From: Paraburkholderia unamae
GTDB taxonomy: Bacteria > Pseudomonadota > Gammaproteobacteria > Burkholderiales > Burkholderiaceae
Length of the DNA: 64,000 bases
Reading direction: 5' to 3'
Assembly: GCF_003268775.1 (NCBI RefSeq)
Contig: NZ_QLSU01000014.1
Coordinates: 1-64,000 of the forward strand
Under the pieces are notes generated by a model. That model saw only the letters and a list, made by a program, of their open reading frames with translations. It was not told where the DNA came from and made no database searches. This document shows, piece after piece, positions 8,888-17,990 of the stretch (within the stretch, counting starts at the first letter, position 1; every line of letters begins with the position of its first letter). The position numbers and the translations under genes were made by a program.

Positions 8888-8932
8888 TACCACAGCAAGC
8901 GGCACACGCCCTTCTTGTTACGATGGATGCGA

Positions 8933-8946
8933 GCGCCTTCGGGCGC
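8933..8946 (+). other. UUCG-capped hairpin between carbamoylase and MFS genes
   Basis: GCGCC, TTCG, GGCGC forms a 5-bp GC stem closed by the very stable C-UUCG-G tetraloop, 46 bases after the D-carbamoylase stop and 45 before the MFS start. No T-run follows, so it is not an intrinsic terminator. It could be an mRNA processing or stability element inside the operon, or chance. Confidence 0.4.
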
Positions 8947-8991
8947 CCGCAGGGGGGCGTCTTACCTGAAAAAAGCCGAAGGAGAGCCAAA

Positions 8992-10326
8992 ATGAGTGAT
9001 TCCCTACAGGTTGCGTCGTCGCCGGGCGCCATGTCCGGTGAGCCCCATGCGGGCGTCGTGAGCGATCACGCGCTCTATCGCAAGGTTGCGCGGCGCCTCT
9101 TGCCGTTCCTGATGATGTGCTACGTCGCAGCGTTTCTCGACCGCGTGAACGTGGGCTTTGCGAAGCTACAGATGCTCGCCGACCTGAACTTCAGCGAGAC
9201 GGTGTACGGGCTCGGCGCGGGAATCTTCTTCATCGGCTATTTTTTGTTCGAAGTGCCAAGCAATGTGTTCATGCACCGCATTGGCGCGCGCAAGACGCTC
9301 GCGCGCATCATGATCCTGTGGGGCTGCATTTCCGCGTTGATGATGCTCACGCGCACGCCGTGGCAGTTCTATCTGTTGCGCTTCATGCTCGGCGCGGCCG
9401 AAGCGGGTTTTTATCCCGCGATCATTCTTTACCTCACGTACTGGTTCCCTTCGAACCGCCGCGCACAGGTGATCGCGACCTTCATGGCCGCCGTGCCGCT
9501 CGCGGGCATCATCGGCGGCCCGCTGTCGGGCGGCATCATGAGCGCGCTGCACAGCCATCACGGCATTGCCGGCTGGCAGTGGATGTTCCTCATCGAGGCG
9601 GTGCCGTCCGTCCTGCTCGGCATCGCGGTGCTGGGCTACCTCGACAACCGCATTGCCGACGCGCGCTGGCTCAGCGCCGCCGAGAAGTCGCGCCTCGAAC
9701 ACAACCTGCAAGGCGAACGCGGCGCGCGCACCGAGCACGTTTCGCTCTGGCATCTGCTGCGCGACCGCCGTGTGCTGCACATGGCGCTGATCTGCTATTG
9801 CACGGTGTCGAGCCTCTCGGGCCTCGCGTTCTGGGTGCCGTCCATCATCAAGTCCACCGGCGTGGTTTCGCTTTTCAACGTGGGCCTGCTCACGGCGATT
9901 CCGAACGTCTGCGCGGTGATCTCGATGGTGCTCGTGTGCCGCCATTCGGATGCCACGCGCGAGCGCCGTTGGCACATGATCGTGCCGTTTCTCGTGGGCG
10001 GCATGGGCCTCGTGCTGAGCACGCTGTATAGCGACAACCCCGTGTTCGCCGTGGCGATGCTCTCGGTGGCGTCGGCGGGCTGCATGGTGTGTTCGCCGCT
10101 GTTCTGGAGCCTGCCCACCGCGTTCCTGGACGGCAAGAGCGCCGCGGCCGGGATTGCGGGCATCAACGCGTTCGCGGGGCTCGCGGCCTTTGCGAGCCCT
10201 TACGTGATCGGCTGGTGCAAGGACCTGACCGGCAGCACGAATGCGGGCATGTATTTTCTCGCGAGCTTCACGGTGCTGGGCGCGATTCTCGTGTACCTCA
10301 CGCCGAGCCGTCTCGTCGACCGTTGA
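8992..10326 (+). CDS. MFS transporter, anion:cation symporter (ACS) family
   Basis: This 444-residue, twelve-helix carrier has the ACS-family opening: RRLLPFLMMCYVAAFLDRVN followed by VGFAKLQM, then GYFLFEVPSN and the RIGARKTLARI motif A loop. LGAAEAGFYPAIILYLTYWF marks helices 4-5. Relatives import organic anions such as tartrate, phthalate, sugar acids or allantoate with protons. AAGGAGAG lies 5 bases before the ATG at 8992. Its place between the carbamoylase and the M20 deacylase suggests uptake of the operon's substrate, perhaps an N-carbamoyl or acyl amino acid. That role is inferred from context only. Confidence 0.88.
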   Translation: MSDSLQVASSPGAMSGEPHAGVVSDHALYRKVARRLLPFLMMCYVAAFLDRVNVGFAKLQMLADLNFSETVYGLGAGIFFIGYFLFEVPSNVFMHRIGARKTLARIMILWGCISALMMLTRTPWQFYLLRFMLGAAEAGFYPAIILYLTYWFPSNRRAQVIATFMAAVPLAGIIGGPLSGGIMSALHSHHGIAGWQWMFLIEAVPSVLLGIAVLGYLDNRIADARWLSAAEKSRLEHNLQGERGARTEHVSLWHLLRDRRVLHMALICYCTVSSLSGLAFWVPSIIKSTGVVSLFNVGLLTAIPNVCAVISMVLVCRHSDATRERRWHMIVPFLVGGMGLVLSTLYSDNPVFAVAMLSVASAGCMVCSPLFWSLPTAFLDGKSAAAGIAGINAFAGLAAFASPYVIGWCKDLTGSTNAGMYFLASFTVLGAILVYLTPSRLVDR

Positions 10327-10348
10327 ATGATCTTGAGGGAGTGAGGGT

Positions 10349-11497
10349 ATGTTGAGCGATGTAGTGAGGTTGACGCAGGATATGGTGCGCGTGCCGAGCC
10401 TTTCGGGCGACGAGGCGCGCGTTTCGGAACTGGTGGCGGGGCGCATGCGCGAAGCCGGCTTCACCGACGTGCGCACGGACCGTAACGGTTCGGTGCTCGG
10501 GCTGATCGGTCCTGAGGATGCCGAAGTGGCGCTGCTCTTCGACGGTCATCTCGACGTCGTGCCCGTGGTGGGCGACTGGCGCTTCGACCCGTTCGGCGCG
10601 ACGCTGCACGAAGGCCGCCTGTACGGGCGCGGCAGCACCGACATGAAAGGCGGTGTCGCCGCCGCGATCTGCGGCGTGGCGGCCGCCGCGCGCGAGGGCA
10701 AGCTCACGCGGCGCGTGGGCGTTTCGGCCAGCGTGCTCGAAGAGGTGATCGAAGGGCATGCGCTCGGTTCGGTGCTCGACCTGTGCGAGCCCGCGGCCGT
10801 GGTGATTTGCGAGCCGTCGAAGCTCGAAGTGAGGACGGGGCAGAAAGGGCGGCTCGAACTGCTGCTCACGCTGCACGGCAAGCCCGCGCACGCCGCCTCG
10901 CCGCATCTGGGCGTGAATCCGCTGCACGCGGCGGCGCGCGCGCTGCTCGCGCTGGAGGCGCTCACGCTGCCAACCGATCCCGTGCTCGGCCGCGCGCTGC
11001 TCGTGCCGACCGATATCGTGTCCTCGCCGTATCCGTCGATCTCGATGATTCCTTCGGCCACGACGATCCGCTTCGATCGCCGCACGCTCAGCGGCGAGAA
11101 CGCCGACGACGTGCTCGGCGAGGTGCGTGCATGCCTCGCCGCCCACGGCATCGACGGCTATACGCTTAGTATCACTGATGATGCCGTGCAGACCTTCACG
11201 GGTCTCGAAGCGCGTCCGTCACGCTGGCTGCCGGCATGGAGCCAGCCCGAGGACGCGCCGCTCGTGAAGCAGGCGTTCGAGGCGTTGACGCGCGCGGGCG
11301 TTGCGCCGCGTTCGGGTTGCTGGCCGTTCTGCACGAACGGTTCGGAATCGGCGGGGCGCCGCCGCATTCCGACCATCGGGCTCGGGCCGGGCAACGAGGA
11401 GGACGCGCATACGATCGACGAGTCGATCGCGCTCGATCAGCTCGAAGCGGCGAAGGAGGTCTACAAGCAGCTCACGTTGCTCGCGTGCGCTGCGTGA
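10349..11497 (+). CDS. YgeY-like M20 family deacylase/peptidase
   Basis: This 382-residue enzyme has the ArgE/DapE/YgeY arrangement: FDGHLDVVP (H67, D69), YGRGSTDMKGG (D98) and LEEVIEGHAL (E131 catalytic base, E132 ligand). A dimerisation insert with GQKGRLELLLTLHGKPAHAA follows, and then WPFCTNGSES near residue 325, which resembles the WTFSTNG segment of E. coli YgeY. It should hydrolyse an N-acyl or peptide bond using two zinc ions. As in E. coli, it clusters with diaminopropionate ammonia-lyase. It begins 22 bases after the MFS gene and is the last gene of the operon, ending 6 bases from the convergent c-di-GMP gene. The true substrate is unknown even for E. coli YgeY. Confidence 0.85.
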   Translation: MLSDVVRLTQDMVRVPSLSGDEARVSELVAGRMREAGFTDVRTDRNGSVLGLIGPEDAEVALLFDGHLDVVPVVGDWRFDPFGATLHEGRLYGRGSTDMKGGVAAAICGVAAAAREGKLTRRVGVSASVLEEVIEGHALGSVLDLCEPAAVVICEPSKLEVRTGQKGRLELLLTLHGKPAHAASPHLGVNPLHAAARALLALEALTLPTDPVLGRALLVPTDIVSSPYPSISMIPSATTIRFDRRTLSGENADDVLGEVRACLAAHGIDGYTLSITDDAVQTFTGLEARPSRWLPAWSQPEDAPLVKQAFEALTRAGVAPRSGCWPFCTNGSESAGRRRIPTIGLGPGNEEDAHTIDESIALDQLEAAKEVYKQLTLLACAA

Positions 11498-11503
11498 AGT
11501 CGA

Positions 11504-14251
11504 CTATTCGGTGAGGCACTGGCGCGCTTCCAGCGCGCCTGTCGTCGCTTCGAATTCCTCGACGCCAACCGGGCGGCAGAACAGATAGCCCTGGTACGCA
11601 TAGCAGCCCGCCGAGGCGAGGAAGGCGCGCTGCTCCTCGGTTTCGACGCCTTCGGCGATCACGCCGATGCCGAGGCTGTGCGCCAGCGCCACGATGGTTC
11701 GCGCGATCACGGCGTCGTTGGGGTCGACGAGCACGTCGCGCACGAAGGAGCGGTCGATCTTGAGCTGCGCGAGCGGCAGGCGCTTCAGGTACGACAGCGA
11801 GGAATAGCCAATGCCGAAATCGTCGAGCGCGAACACGATGCCTTTCGCCTTGAGCGCTTCCATCTTCTCGATGATTTCCTGCACGTTGTTCACCAGCACG
11901 CTTTCGGTGAGTTCCAGCTTCAGCCGGTCCGGCCGCGCGCCGGTGCGCTGGAGGGTGGCGAGCACGGTGTCCACGAAATCGGGCTTGTGAAGCTGCTGAA
12001 CGCTTACGTTGACCGCAATCGTCAAATGTTCGAGATCGGGCCGCTCCGCCCACCGGGCCAACTGCATGCACGCCGCGTGCAGGACCCACGCGCCCAGTTC
12101 GGCGATCAGGCCGGTATCTTCCGCCACCGGAATGAAGTCGGCCGGGTAGACAAGGCCGCGCGCGGGATGGGACCAGCGCACGAGCGCCTCCGCGCCGGTC
12201 ACGCGCTCGCCGTCGATCTGCGCCTGGTAGTGCAGCAGGAACTGATCGTTCTCGATGGCGTCGCGCAACGCCGCCTCCAGCGCCGCGCGCTCCACCACCA
12301 CGGTTTGCATCTCGGGATCGAACAGGCGCACGGCGTTGCGGCCGCGCTCCTTCGACTTGTACATGGCGAGGTCGGCCTGCTTCATGAGGTCGTCCGTGGA
12401 CACCTGGTAGCCGTTGAACACGGTGGCGCCAATACTTGCCGAGCTGCGATAGTCGATTTCGTCGAGATGATACGGACTGCCGAGGACCGAAAGGATCGTC
12501 TCGCCGAGCGCCTCGGTTTGCCTTGCCGCCTCGCAGCGATCGGGGTTCAGGTTCCCCACGACGACCACGAACTCGTCGCCGCCCACGCGCGCCACGGTGT
12601 CGCTGCGCGGAATGCTCGCCGCAAGCCGCTTGGCCACTTCCTGCAACAGCAGATCGCCCTTGTCGTGGCCCAGTGTGTCGTTGAGCGTCTTGAAGTGATC
12701 GAGATCGATGAACAGCAGCGCGCCGCTCGTGCCTTTGCGCGCGCTCACGGCAAGCGCCTGCCGCAGGTTGTCCAGCAGCAGCGTGCGGTTGGGCAGGCCG
12801 GTCAGCGCGTCGTAGAAGGCCAGTTCCTTGATCTTCTCGTCGGCGATCTTGCGCTCGGTGATGTCGCGCCCGCTCGTGCGAAAGCCGATGAATTCACCCC
12901 GGGAATCGGTGATCGGAACCCACGAGACGGACAGCCACATGAGCGAGCCGTCCTTGCGGATGCAGCGGAATTCGAGGTTGTCGCCGCGCGATCCTTGCTG
13001 CGCGTTGCGGAACTGCGGGGCGACGAGGGCGGCGTCGCCCGGATAGATCACCGTGCAGGCGAAGTCGTCCATGACCATGCACTCGTCGACGGTATAGCCG
13101 ATGTATTCCTCCACCGCGGAATTGATCCAGCGCGGTTTGCCCTCGGGGGACCACCAGATTTCCCAGTTGACCGTGCAGTCCGCAATGGCGCGGAATTTTT
13201 CCTCGTTTTCGCGCAGCTCCCTCGTCATGGAGGACGCGAGGCGCATGGCGCGGCTGCGGCCCGTGAGCATGAGCCACGTGAGGAGCGCGAGCAGCAGGCT
13301 CAGGCCCGTGCCCGTGATGGCGATGAGCGTGGCGCCGTCGCGGCCGAAGCGCGCCTTGAAGCCGTCGCGCGCCGTCATCGTCAGCATCCAGTCATGGCCG
13401 CAGACGACGAGATACTCGCGCGCGGTGAGATCCGCGCTCACGTTGTGGCCGGCCGGGCCCGACGTTTTATAGAGCAGCGCGTCGGGCGACGATTCCACGC
13501 CGTCGTAAATGGCGATCGAGAGGCCCGGCGGCTCCTCGCCATACAGGCTCGCGACGACATCGTGCATGCGAAAGGAGGCGTAGACCCAGCCGAGCAGTTG
13601 TTCGCGGCGCTCGGTGGCGTTGTCCGGCATCTGGCCGCCCGCGTACACCGGCATGTACATGACGAAGCCCGGCTTGGCGCCGGGGTCGGTGTCGACGGAC
13701 AGGCGAACCTTGCCGGTGATGGTCGCCATGCCCGTGTCGCGCGCCTGTTCCATGGCGCGGCGCCGGACCGGATCGGCCCACGCGTCGAAGCCGGCCGCCG
13801 CGCGATTGGCGCCGATATGCGGCTCGCGCTGGATGATGGGCGCGTAATTGTCGCGCGGGCCATCGGGCTGGATCACATAGTCGGGCAAGCCGCGCCGGTG
13901 CATGGAGGCGATATGGGCGGCCTTTTGCGTGGCCGGCACCCACTCGACGATGCCGATGGCCTGGATGCCGGAAAAATTGGCGTCCAGATTGAGCGAGTCG
14001 ACGTACGCGCGGAACTGGTCGCGATTGACCTCGCCGCTCGCGGCGAAGAGGCTTTGCACGCCGCGCAGCAGCAGCTCGTACGTGCCCATGCGCTGCTCGA
14101 CGCGGCTCACCACGTCGCCGAGCGAAAAGTCGAACTGCGAGAGGATCTCGTGCCGCGTGGCTTGCCGCTCGTGATTCCAGAGCGCCCACGTCACGCCGAG
14201 CGCGGCGGCGAGGACCAGTAGCGGGAGCAGAACGAGGCGCGTCCGGTTCAT
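11504..14251 (-). CDS. CHASE-PAS-GGDEF-EAL cyclic-di-GMP signalling protein
   Basis: The protein has 915 residues. A transmembrane helix (LVLLPLLVLAAALGVTWAL) starts it, followed by a periplasmic CHASE domain at about residues 40-285 (GIQAIGIVEWVP; MYMPVYAGG). A second helix sits near 290-312, then a PAS/PAC domain (FRCIRKDGSLMWLSVSW). GGDEF carries an intact active site (RVGGDEF) but lacks an RxxD inhibitory site. EAL has GAEALVRWSHP, DDFGIGYSS and AEGVET, all expected of an active phosphodiesterase. It could make and break c-di-GMP in response to a periplasmic ligand. The ATG at 14251 sits 8 bases after the upstream binding-protein gene, so the two are co-transcribed. An extension to 14362 is only the other gene's shadow. 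Confidence 0.92.
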   Translation of the reverse strand: MNRTRLVLLPLLVLAAALGVTWALWNHERQATRHEILSQFDFSLGDVVSRVEQRMGTYELLLRGVQSLFAASGEVNRDQFRAYVDSLNLDANFSGIQAIGIVEWVPATQKAAHIASMHRRGLPDYVIQPDGPRDNYAPIIQREPHIGANRAAAGFDAWADPVRRRAMEQARDTGMATITGKVRLSVDTDPGAKPGFVMYMPVYAGGQMPDNATERREQLLGWVYASFRMHDVVASLYGEEPPGLSIAIYDGVESSPDALLYKTSGPAGHNVSADLTAREYLVVCGHDWMLTMTARDGFKARFGRDGATLIAITGTGLSLLLALLTWLMLTGRSRAMRLASSMTRELRENEEKFRAIADCTVNWEIWWSPEGKPRWINSAVEEYIGYTVDECMVMDDFACTVIYPGDAALVAPQFRNAQQGSRGDNLEFRCIRKDGSLMWLSVSWVPITDSRGEFIGFRTSGRDITERKIADEKIKELAFYDALTGLPNRTLLLDNLRQALAVSARKGTSGALLFIDLDHFKTLNDTLGHDKGDLLLQEVAKRLAASIPRSDTVARVGGDEFVVVVGNLNPDRCEAARQTEALGETILSVLGSPYHLDEIDYRSSASIGATVFNGYQVSTDDLMKQADLAMYKSKERGRNAVRLFDPEMQTVVVERAALEAALRDAIENDQFLLHYQAQIDGERVTGAEALVRWSHPARGLVYPADFIPVAEDTGLIAELGAWVLHAACMQLARWAERPDLEHLTIAVNVSVQQLHKPDFVDTVLATLQRTGARPDRLKLELTESVLVNNVQEIIEKMEALKAKGIVFALDDFGIGYSSLSYLKRLPLAQLKIDRSFVRDVLVDPNDAVIARTIVALAHSLGIGVIAEGVETEEQRAFLASAGCYAYQGYLFCRPVGVEEFEATTGALEARQCLTE

Positions 14252-14259
14252 GGCGGTGT

Positions 14260-15042
14260 CTAGAAAGGGACCATGGAGTCGGCGAGGTCGGGCTTGAAAT
14301 ACTTCGCGAAGATGCGGCGCACCGTGCCGTCCGCGATCATTTCGTTGACCACCGCGCGCCACTTGTCGCGCTCCTCGGGCGTGAGCGCCTTCTTCGACAT
14401 GATGAGCCCATGCGGGATGGGCGGGTCATCGAACTCCACGATCGTTGTCACGTCCCGAATCTTCTTGTCGTCGATAGCGGGATAATCGAACGGCTCGATG
14501 ATCATCCCCTGAATACGCCCGAGCAGCAGCGCCTGATAAAGCGGCTCCAGACCGCCTGCCTGGCTCACGCGGTTTTCGGCCGAGAGCGAGTCGACCAGAC
14601 GGTTGGCCGAGTCGCTGTAGCGAAAGCTGCGAATCACGCCAAGCTGAAATTTGTTGTTGTGCTCGAAATCGGCAAGCTGATGGATGCCTGAGTCCTTGCG
14701 CACCAGCAGATAATACTTGTTGCTGAAGTACCAGGCGAAATCCGCGTATTGATTGCGCTCGTCGTTGGCGATGCCCGAGAGGCTGAAATCCAGCGCGCCG
14801 GACTCGATCAGCTTCCAGATGCGCGCGCGCGACATCAGGCTCACGCGGATCTGGCAGCCGCTGCGGCGCTCCAGTTCATCGGCGAAGTCCTTGTCGATGC
14901 CCGTGTCGGTGTCGACGGAGTAGAGCAGGCCGTGGTCGTGTAAGGCTAGCGTAAATGAACGCGTGCAGTCCGGGCCCGCGGCGAAAGCGGTGCCAAGACA
15001 GCCGAGCGCCAGCAGCAGGCCTGCGAGGCAATGGCGAATCAC
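14260..15042 (-). CDS. periplasmic solute-binding protein (family 3) paired with a c-di-GMP sensor
   Basis: The protein has 260 residues, with a signal peptide at 1-21 (LLLALGCLGTAFA cut before AGPDC). A family-3 type II periplasmic fold follows: YSVDTDTGIDKDFADELERR, then ALDFSLSGIANDERNQYADF, and a second lobe with LYQALLLGRIQGMIIEP. Such proteins usually feed amino acids to an ABC importer, but no permease or ATPase is nearby. Instead its stop is 8 bases from the start of the CHASE-GGDEF-EAL gene. It may therefore deliver ligand information to that sensor across the periplasm, as BvgS-like or other SBP-coupled sensors do. That role is inference; the family assignment is firm. Confidence 0.85.
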   Translation of the reverse strand: MIRHCLAGLLLALGCLGTAFAAGPDCTRSFTLALHDHGLLYSVDTDTGIDKDFADELERRSGCQIRVSLMSRARIWKLIESGALDFSLSGIANDERNQYADFAWYFSNKYYLLVRKDSGIHQLADFEHNNKFQLGVIRSFRYSDSANRLVDSLSAENRVSQAGGLEPLYQALLLGRIQGMIIEPFDYPAIDDKKIRDVTTIVEFDDPPIPHGLIMSKKALTPEERDKWRAVVNEMIADGTVRRIFAKYFKPDLADSMVPF

Positions 15043-15210
15043 GGTGTCTCCGTTTTATGCGAGAGGGATAAAGCCGGTGCGTCAGGCGGAAAACTGTCTT
15101 CACGACTTATCGGCAGCGCATTGTAATTCTTGAGACGGCCCCGAATAAATTTTTTGCACGGATTTTGTGCGGCGAACGGGTGCATGGCGAAGTCCGATTT
15201 CGTGGCGGCC

Positions 15211-15243
15211 AAAAAAAAGCGCGTTGACGCAAGGTCAACGCGC
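15211..15243 (-). terminator. Rho-independent terminator of the pentonate MFS gene
   Basis: A perfect 10-bp stem (GCGCGTTGAC at 15219-15228 with GTCAACGCGC at 15234-15243) and a 5-base loop are followed, on the minus strand, by eight T residues (A8 at 15211-15218 on the plus strand). It lies about 68 bases after the stop of the minus-strand MFS gene and would end its transcript. Confidence 0.9.
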
Positions 15244-15311
15244 GATTGTCGCCTGGGACTTCGTTTATGAGTAGGGCGGCGGAGGATCGAAGCGCAATGT
15301 TTTCAATCTCC

Positions 15312-16664
15312 TTAAGCGCCCTCCACCGGGTCACGGTTCAACATGCTCTTCGGAATCGAGAGAATGAGGACGCAACTGACCAGGAGACATGCCCCCAGCG
15401 CATACGTGCCGTTGTTGATGTCGCCGGTGAGGTCTTTCGCCACGCTCGTGATCATCGAGCCCGTGAAGCCCGAAAGATTGCCGACCGAATTGATGAGCGC
15501 AATGCCTGCCGCCGCCGCCGTGCCCGAGAGAATCTGCCCAGGGAAGGTCCAGAAGATGGGCATCAGGCCCAGAATCGCGCAGGTCGAAATAGTCAGGAAT
15601 ACGATGGAAACCGGCACGCTGTGCGCGAACAGCGCACTCAGGATCAGGCCGACACCGCCGATGCAGGCCGGGATGGCCGCATGCCAGCGGCGCTCGCCCG
15701 TCTTGCGCGAGTGCGAGGCGTTCCAGATCATCGCGACGACGGCGCTCAAGTAAGGAATGGCGGTCAGCAGGCCGATGTTGAACGTGCTCTTTACGCCGGA
15801 TGCCTTGATGATGGAGGGCAGCCAGAACGCGAGACCGTAGAAGCCGGTGTTGAAGGTGAGCAGAATGAACGTGAGCAGCCAGACGCGCGGGCTCTTGAGC
15901 GCCGCCGCCACGCTATGCGTCTTCTTCGCGCTTTCCTGCTCCAGATTCCTTTGCAGCACGGCCTTTTCAGCGGCCGTGAGCCACTTCGCGGACTGAATGC
16001 CGTCGCCCATGCGAAAGAGCACCACGAAGGCCACGAGGATCGACGGCACGCCTTCGAGCAGCAGCATCCACTGCCAGCCGCCAAGACCGAACGCGCCATG
16101 CGTGTTTTCCATCAGCCACCCGGAGATCACGCCGCCGAGCGTGAGGCTCACGGGAATGGCGATCAGGAAGCCCGACATCGCGACGCTCTGGCGGCGCGCG
16201 GGAAACCAGTAGTTCAGGTAAAGGATGATGCCGGGAAAGAAACCGGCTTCGCATACGCCCAGCAGAAACCGGAGGATGTAGAACATCGTCGAGGTTTGCA
16301 CGTGGAAGAAGCTCGCGAGCGGCGAGATGAACGCAAGCGACGAAGACACGATGCCCCACGTCACCATGATGCGCGCGATCCAGAAGCGCGCGCCGTAGCG
16401 GTGCAGGAGCAGGTTGCTCGGCATTTCGAAGAGGAAATAGCCCCAGAAGAAAATGCTCGCGCCGACGGCGTAGACGCTGTCGCTCAAGCCGAGCGAGTCG
16501 AGCATTTGCAGCTTCGCAAAGCCCACGTTGACGCGATCCAGGTACGCGACGACGTAGCACAGCAGCAACAACGGCAGAATGCGCTTGAGTACCTTGCGGT
16601 ACAGCAGGTCTTCAGCCTCGTTGACGGCGGCCGGGGAGTCCGCGATCTGGGTCAGGGTTGGCAT
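15312..16664 (-). CDS. MFS transporter (ACS family), probable sugar-acid uptake
   Basis: This 450-residue carrier has the ACS signature: CYVVAYLDRVNVGFAKLQM, GYFLFEMPSNLLLHRYGARF and GVCEAGFFPGIILYLNYWFP. Twelve hydrophobic segments are visible. Relatives carry galactonate, glucarate, tartrate or pentonates. It is divergent from a LacI-type regulator. The intervening region holds two GntR-type palindromes, and the same palindrome precedes the XylD-like gene. Uptake of a pentonate (xylonate or arabonate) is therefore the likely role. An intrinsic terminator follows at 15211-15243. Confidence 0.88.
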   Translation of the reverse strand: MPTLTQIADSPAAVNEAEDLLYRKVLKRILPLLLLCYVVAYLDRVNVGFAKLQMLDSLGLSDSVYAVGASIFFWGYFLFEMPSNLLLHRYGARFWIARIMVTWGIVSSSLAFISPLASFFHVQTSTMFYILRFLLGVCEAGFFPGIILYLNYWFPARRQSVAMSGFLIAIPVSLTLGGVISGWLMENTHGAFGLGGWQWMLLLEGVPSILVAFVVLFRMGDGIQSAKWLTAAEKAVLQRNLEQESAKKTHSVAAALKSPRVWLLTFILLTFNTGFYGLAFWLPSIIKASGVKSTFNIGLLTAIPYLSAVVAMIWNASHSRKTGERRWHAAIPACIGGVGLILSALFAHSVPVSIVFLTISTCAILGLMPIFWTFPGQILSGTAAAAGIALINSVGNLSGFTGSMITSVAKDLTGDINNGTYALGACLLVSCVLILSIPKSMLNRDPVEGA

Positions 16665-16708
16665 GGGATTGTCTCCATTTGCGTGTGGCTGTTCTCAACT
16701 GCGAGTTT

Positions 16709-16724
16709 GTGTTACCGATAACAT
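16709..16724. promoter_or_regulatory. GntR/LacI-type operator 1
   Basis: TGTTACCGATAACA (core 16710-16723) is an inverted repeat with TGTTA and TAACA arms, extended by T at 16724. It lies 45 bases upstream of the MFS start and resembles the operators of the LacI-family gluconate repressor GntR of E. coli. The identical 14-mer occurs at 17991, before the dehydratase gene. Confidence 0.75.
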
Positions 16725-16751
16725 TCGATGATGCAATAACGCACGGGAAAT

Positions 16752-16767
16752 ATGTTATCGATAACAA
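16752..16767. promoter_or_regulatory. GntR/LacI-type operator 2
   Basis: TGTTATCGATAACA (16753-16766) is a perfect 14-bp palindrome, 43 bases from operator 1 (about four helical turns). The pair could support looping or cooperative binding between the MFS gene and the regulator gene. Confidence 0.75.
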
Positions 16768-16888
16768 AGTTAGCACGGCGCGCGGTTTTCCCGCAAGCCA
16801 GGGGATTCCACCTGGGTGGCCCGCAACGACTGCCTTATGATCGGCGTTCGCCGCCGTGTGCCGTGCAATTCCAACTCTTTCGAACCTG

Positions 16889-17944
16889 ATGGCCCATCTC
16901 CGCAATCCACCGCGTGTCGTCGGCGACGCGCCTTCCGGCCCGCCCCGCATGTCCGATGTCGCGCGCCTTGCGGGCGTATCGAAGATGACGGTTTCGCGCG
17001 TGCTCGCCGGGCACAGCGTGGCGCTGGCGACGCGCGAGCGCGTGCAGCAAGCCATCGACGAACTCGGCTACGTGGCGGACGCGGCGGCGGGTGCGCTCTC
17101 GTCGGGCCGCTCGGAATTCGTGGCCGTGCTCGTGCCGTCGCTGGCCAGTTCCAACTTCTCCGACACGGTGCGCGGCCTCTCGGCGAGGCTCGAACCGCAC
17201 GGGCTGCAACTGCTGCTGGGCGACACCGACTACGACCTCGCGCGCGAGGAGCGGCTGGTTCGTTCCATGCTGCGTTATCAGCCGCGCTGCATCGCGCTCA
17301 CGGGCTCGCAGCATACCGATGGCACGCGACGCCTGCTCGAACGCTCGCGCATACCCGTGGTGGAAATGTGGGACATGCCGGCGAGACCCATCGACATGGC
17401 CGTGGGCTTTTCAAACGTGCGTGCGGCCCGTGAAATGGTGCGATACTTGAAAGATCGCGGCTACCGGAAAATAGGCTTCCTCGGTGGCGCGAGCGACCTC
17501 GACCGGCGTGGTCTCGAACGCCTGAAAGGCTACCAGCAGGAGATCCGGGCGCAAGGGCTTGGCGAGCCGCGCGTCATACGCCTCGGCCAGTCGCCGATCA
17601 CCATGAGCCACGGCGCACCGGCGCTCGACGCGCTGCTCGCGCAATGGCCCGACACCGACGCGGTCATGTGCGTGAGCGACATGTCGGCGTTCGGCGCGAT
17701 CATGCAATGCCATCGCCGCGGCATCCGCGTGCCGCACGACATGGCCGTGGCGGGTTTCGGCAATTTCGAACTTGCCGCGTGTTGCCATCCGCCGATCACC
17801 ACGGTGTCCGTCGACGCCTACGGCATCGGCTCGCGCACCGGCGAGCTGCTGCTCGCGGCCACCATGGCAGCGGGCCTCCCGCTCAAGCCCGAACACCGCA
17901 AGGTCGCGATCGATCATGCCGTCGTAGCCCGGGAAAGCGCGTAG
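16889..17944 (+). CDS. LacI-family (GntR-like) repressor of pentonate genes
   Basis: This 351-residue regulator has a LacI helix-turn-helix (RMSDVARLAGVSKMTVSRVL, residues about 20-40). The hinge is GYVADAAAGALSSGRS, and a periplasmic-binding-protein-like ligand domain carries VAVLVPSLASSNFSDT and VMCVSDMSAFGA. Within the family it resembles GntR and other gluconate or sugar-acid repressors. Identical TGTTACCGATAACA sites flank it on both sides, so it probably represses the MFS gene, the XylD-like operon and perhaps itself until a sugar acid binds. The start is uncertain: GTG at 16856, ATG at 16889 and ATG at 16949 are all possible, and none has a clear ribosome-binding site. Confidence 0.88.
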   Translation: MAHLRNPPRVVGDAPSGPPRMSDVARLAGVSKMTVSRVLAGHSVALATRERVQQAIDELGYVADAAAGALSSGRSEFVAVLVPSLASSNFSDTVRGLSARLEPHGLQLLLGDTDYDLAREERLVRSMLRYQPRCIALTGSQHTDGTRRLLERSRIPVVEMWDMPARPIDMAVGFSNVRAAREMVRYLKDRGYRKIGFLGGASDLDRRGLERLKGYQQEIRAQGLGEPRVIRLGQSPITMSHGAPALDALLAQWPDTDAVMCVSDMSAFGAIMQCHRRGIRVPHDMAVAGFGNFELAACCHPPITTVSVDAYGIGSRTGELLLAATMAAGLPLKPEHRKVAIDHAVVARESA

Positions 17945-17990
17945 TTCGACCTGGTGCACAGGCGCGGCGGCGCGTGATAACATCGAGAAA

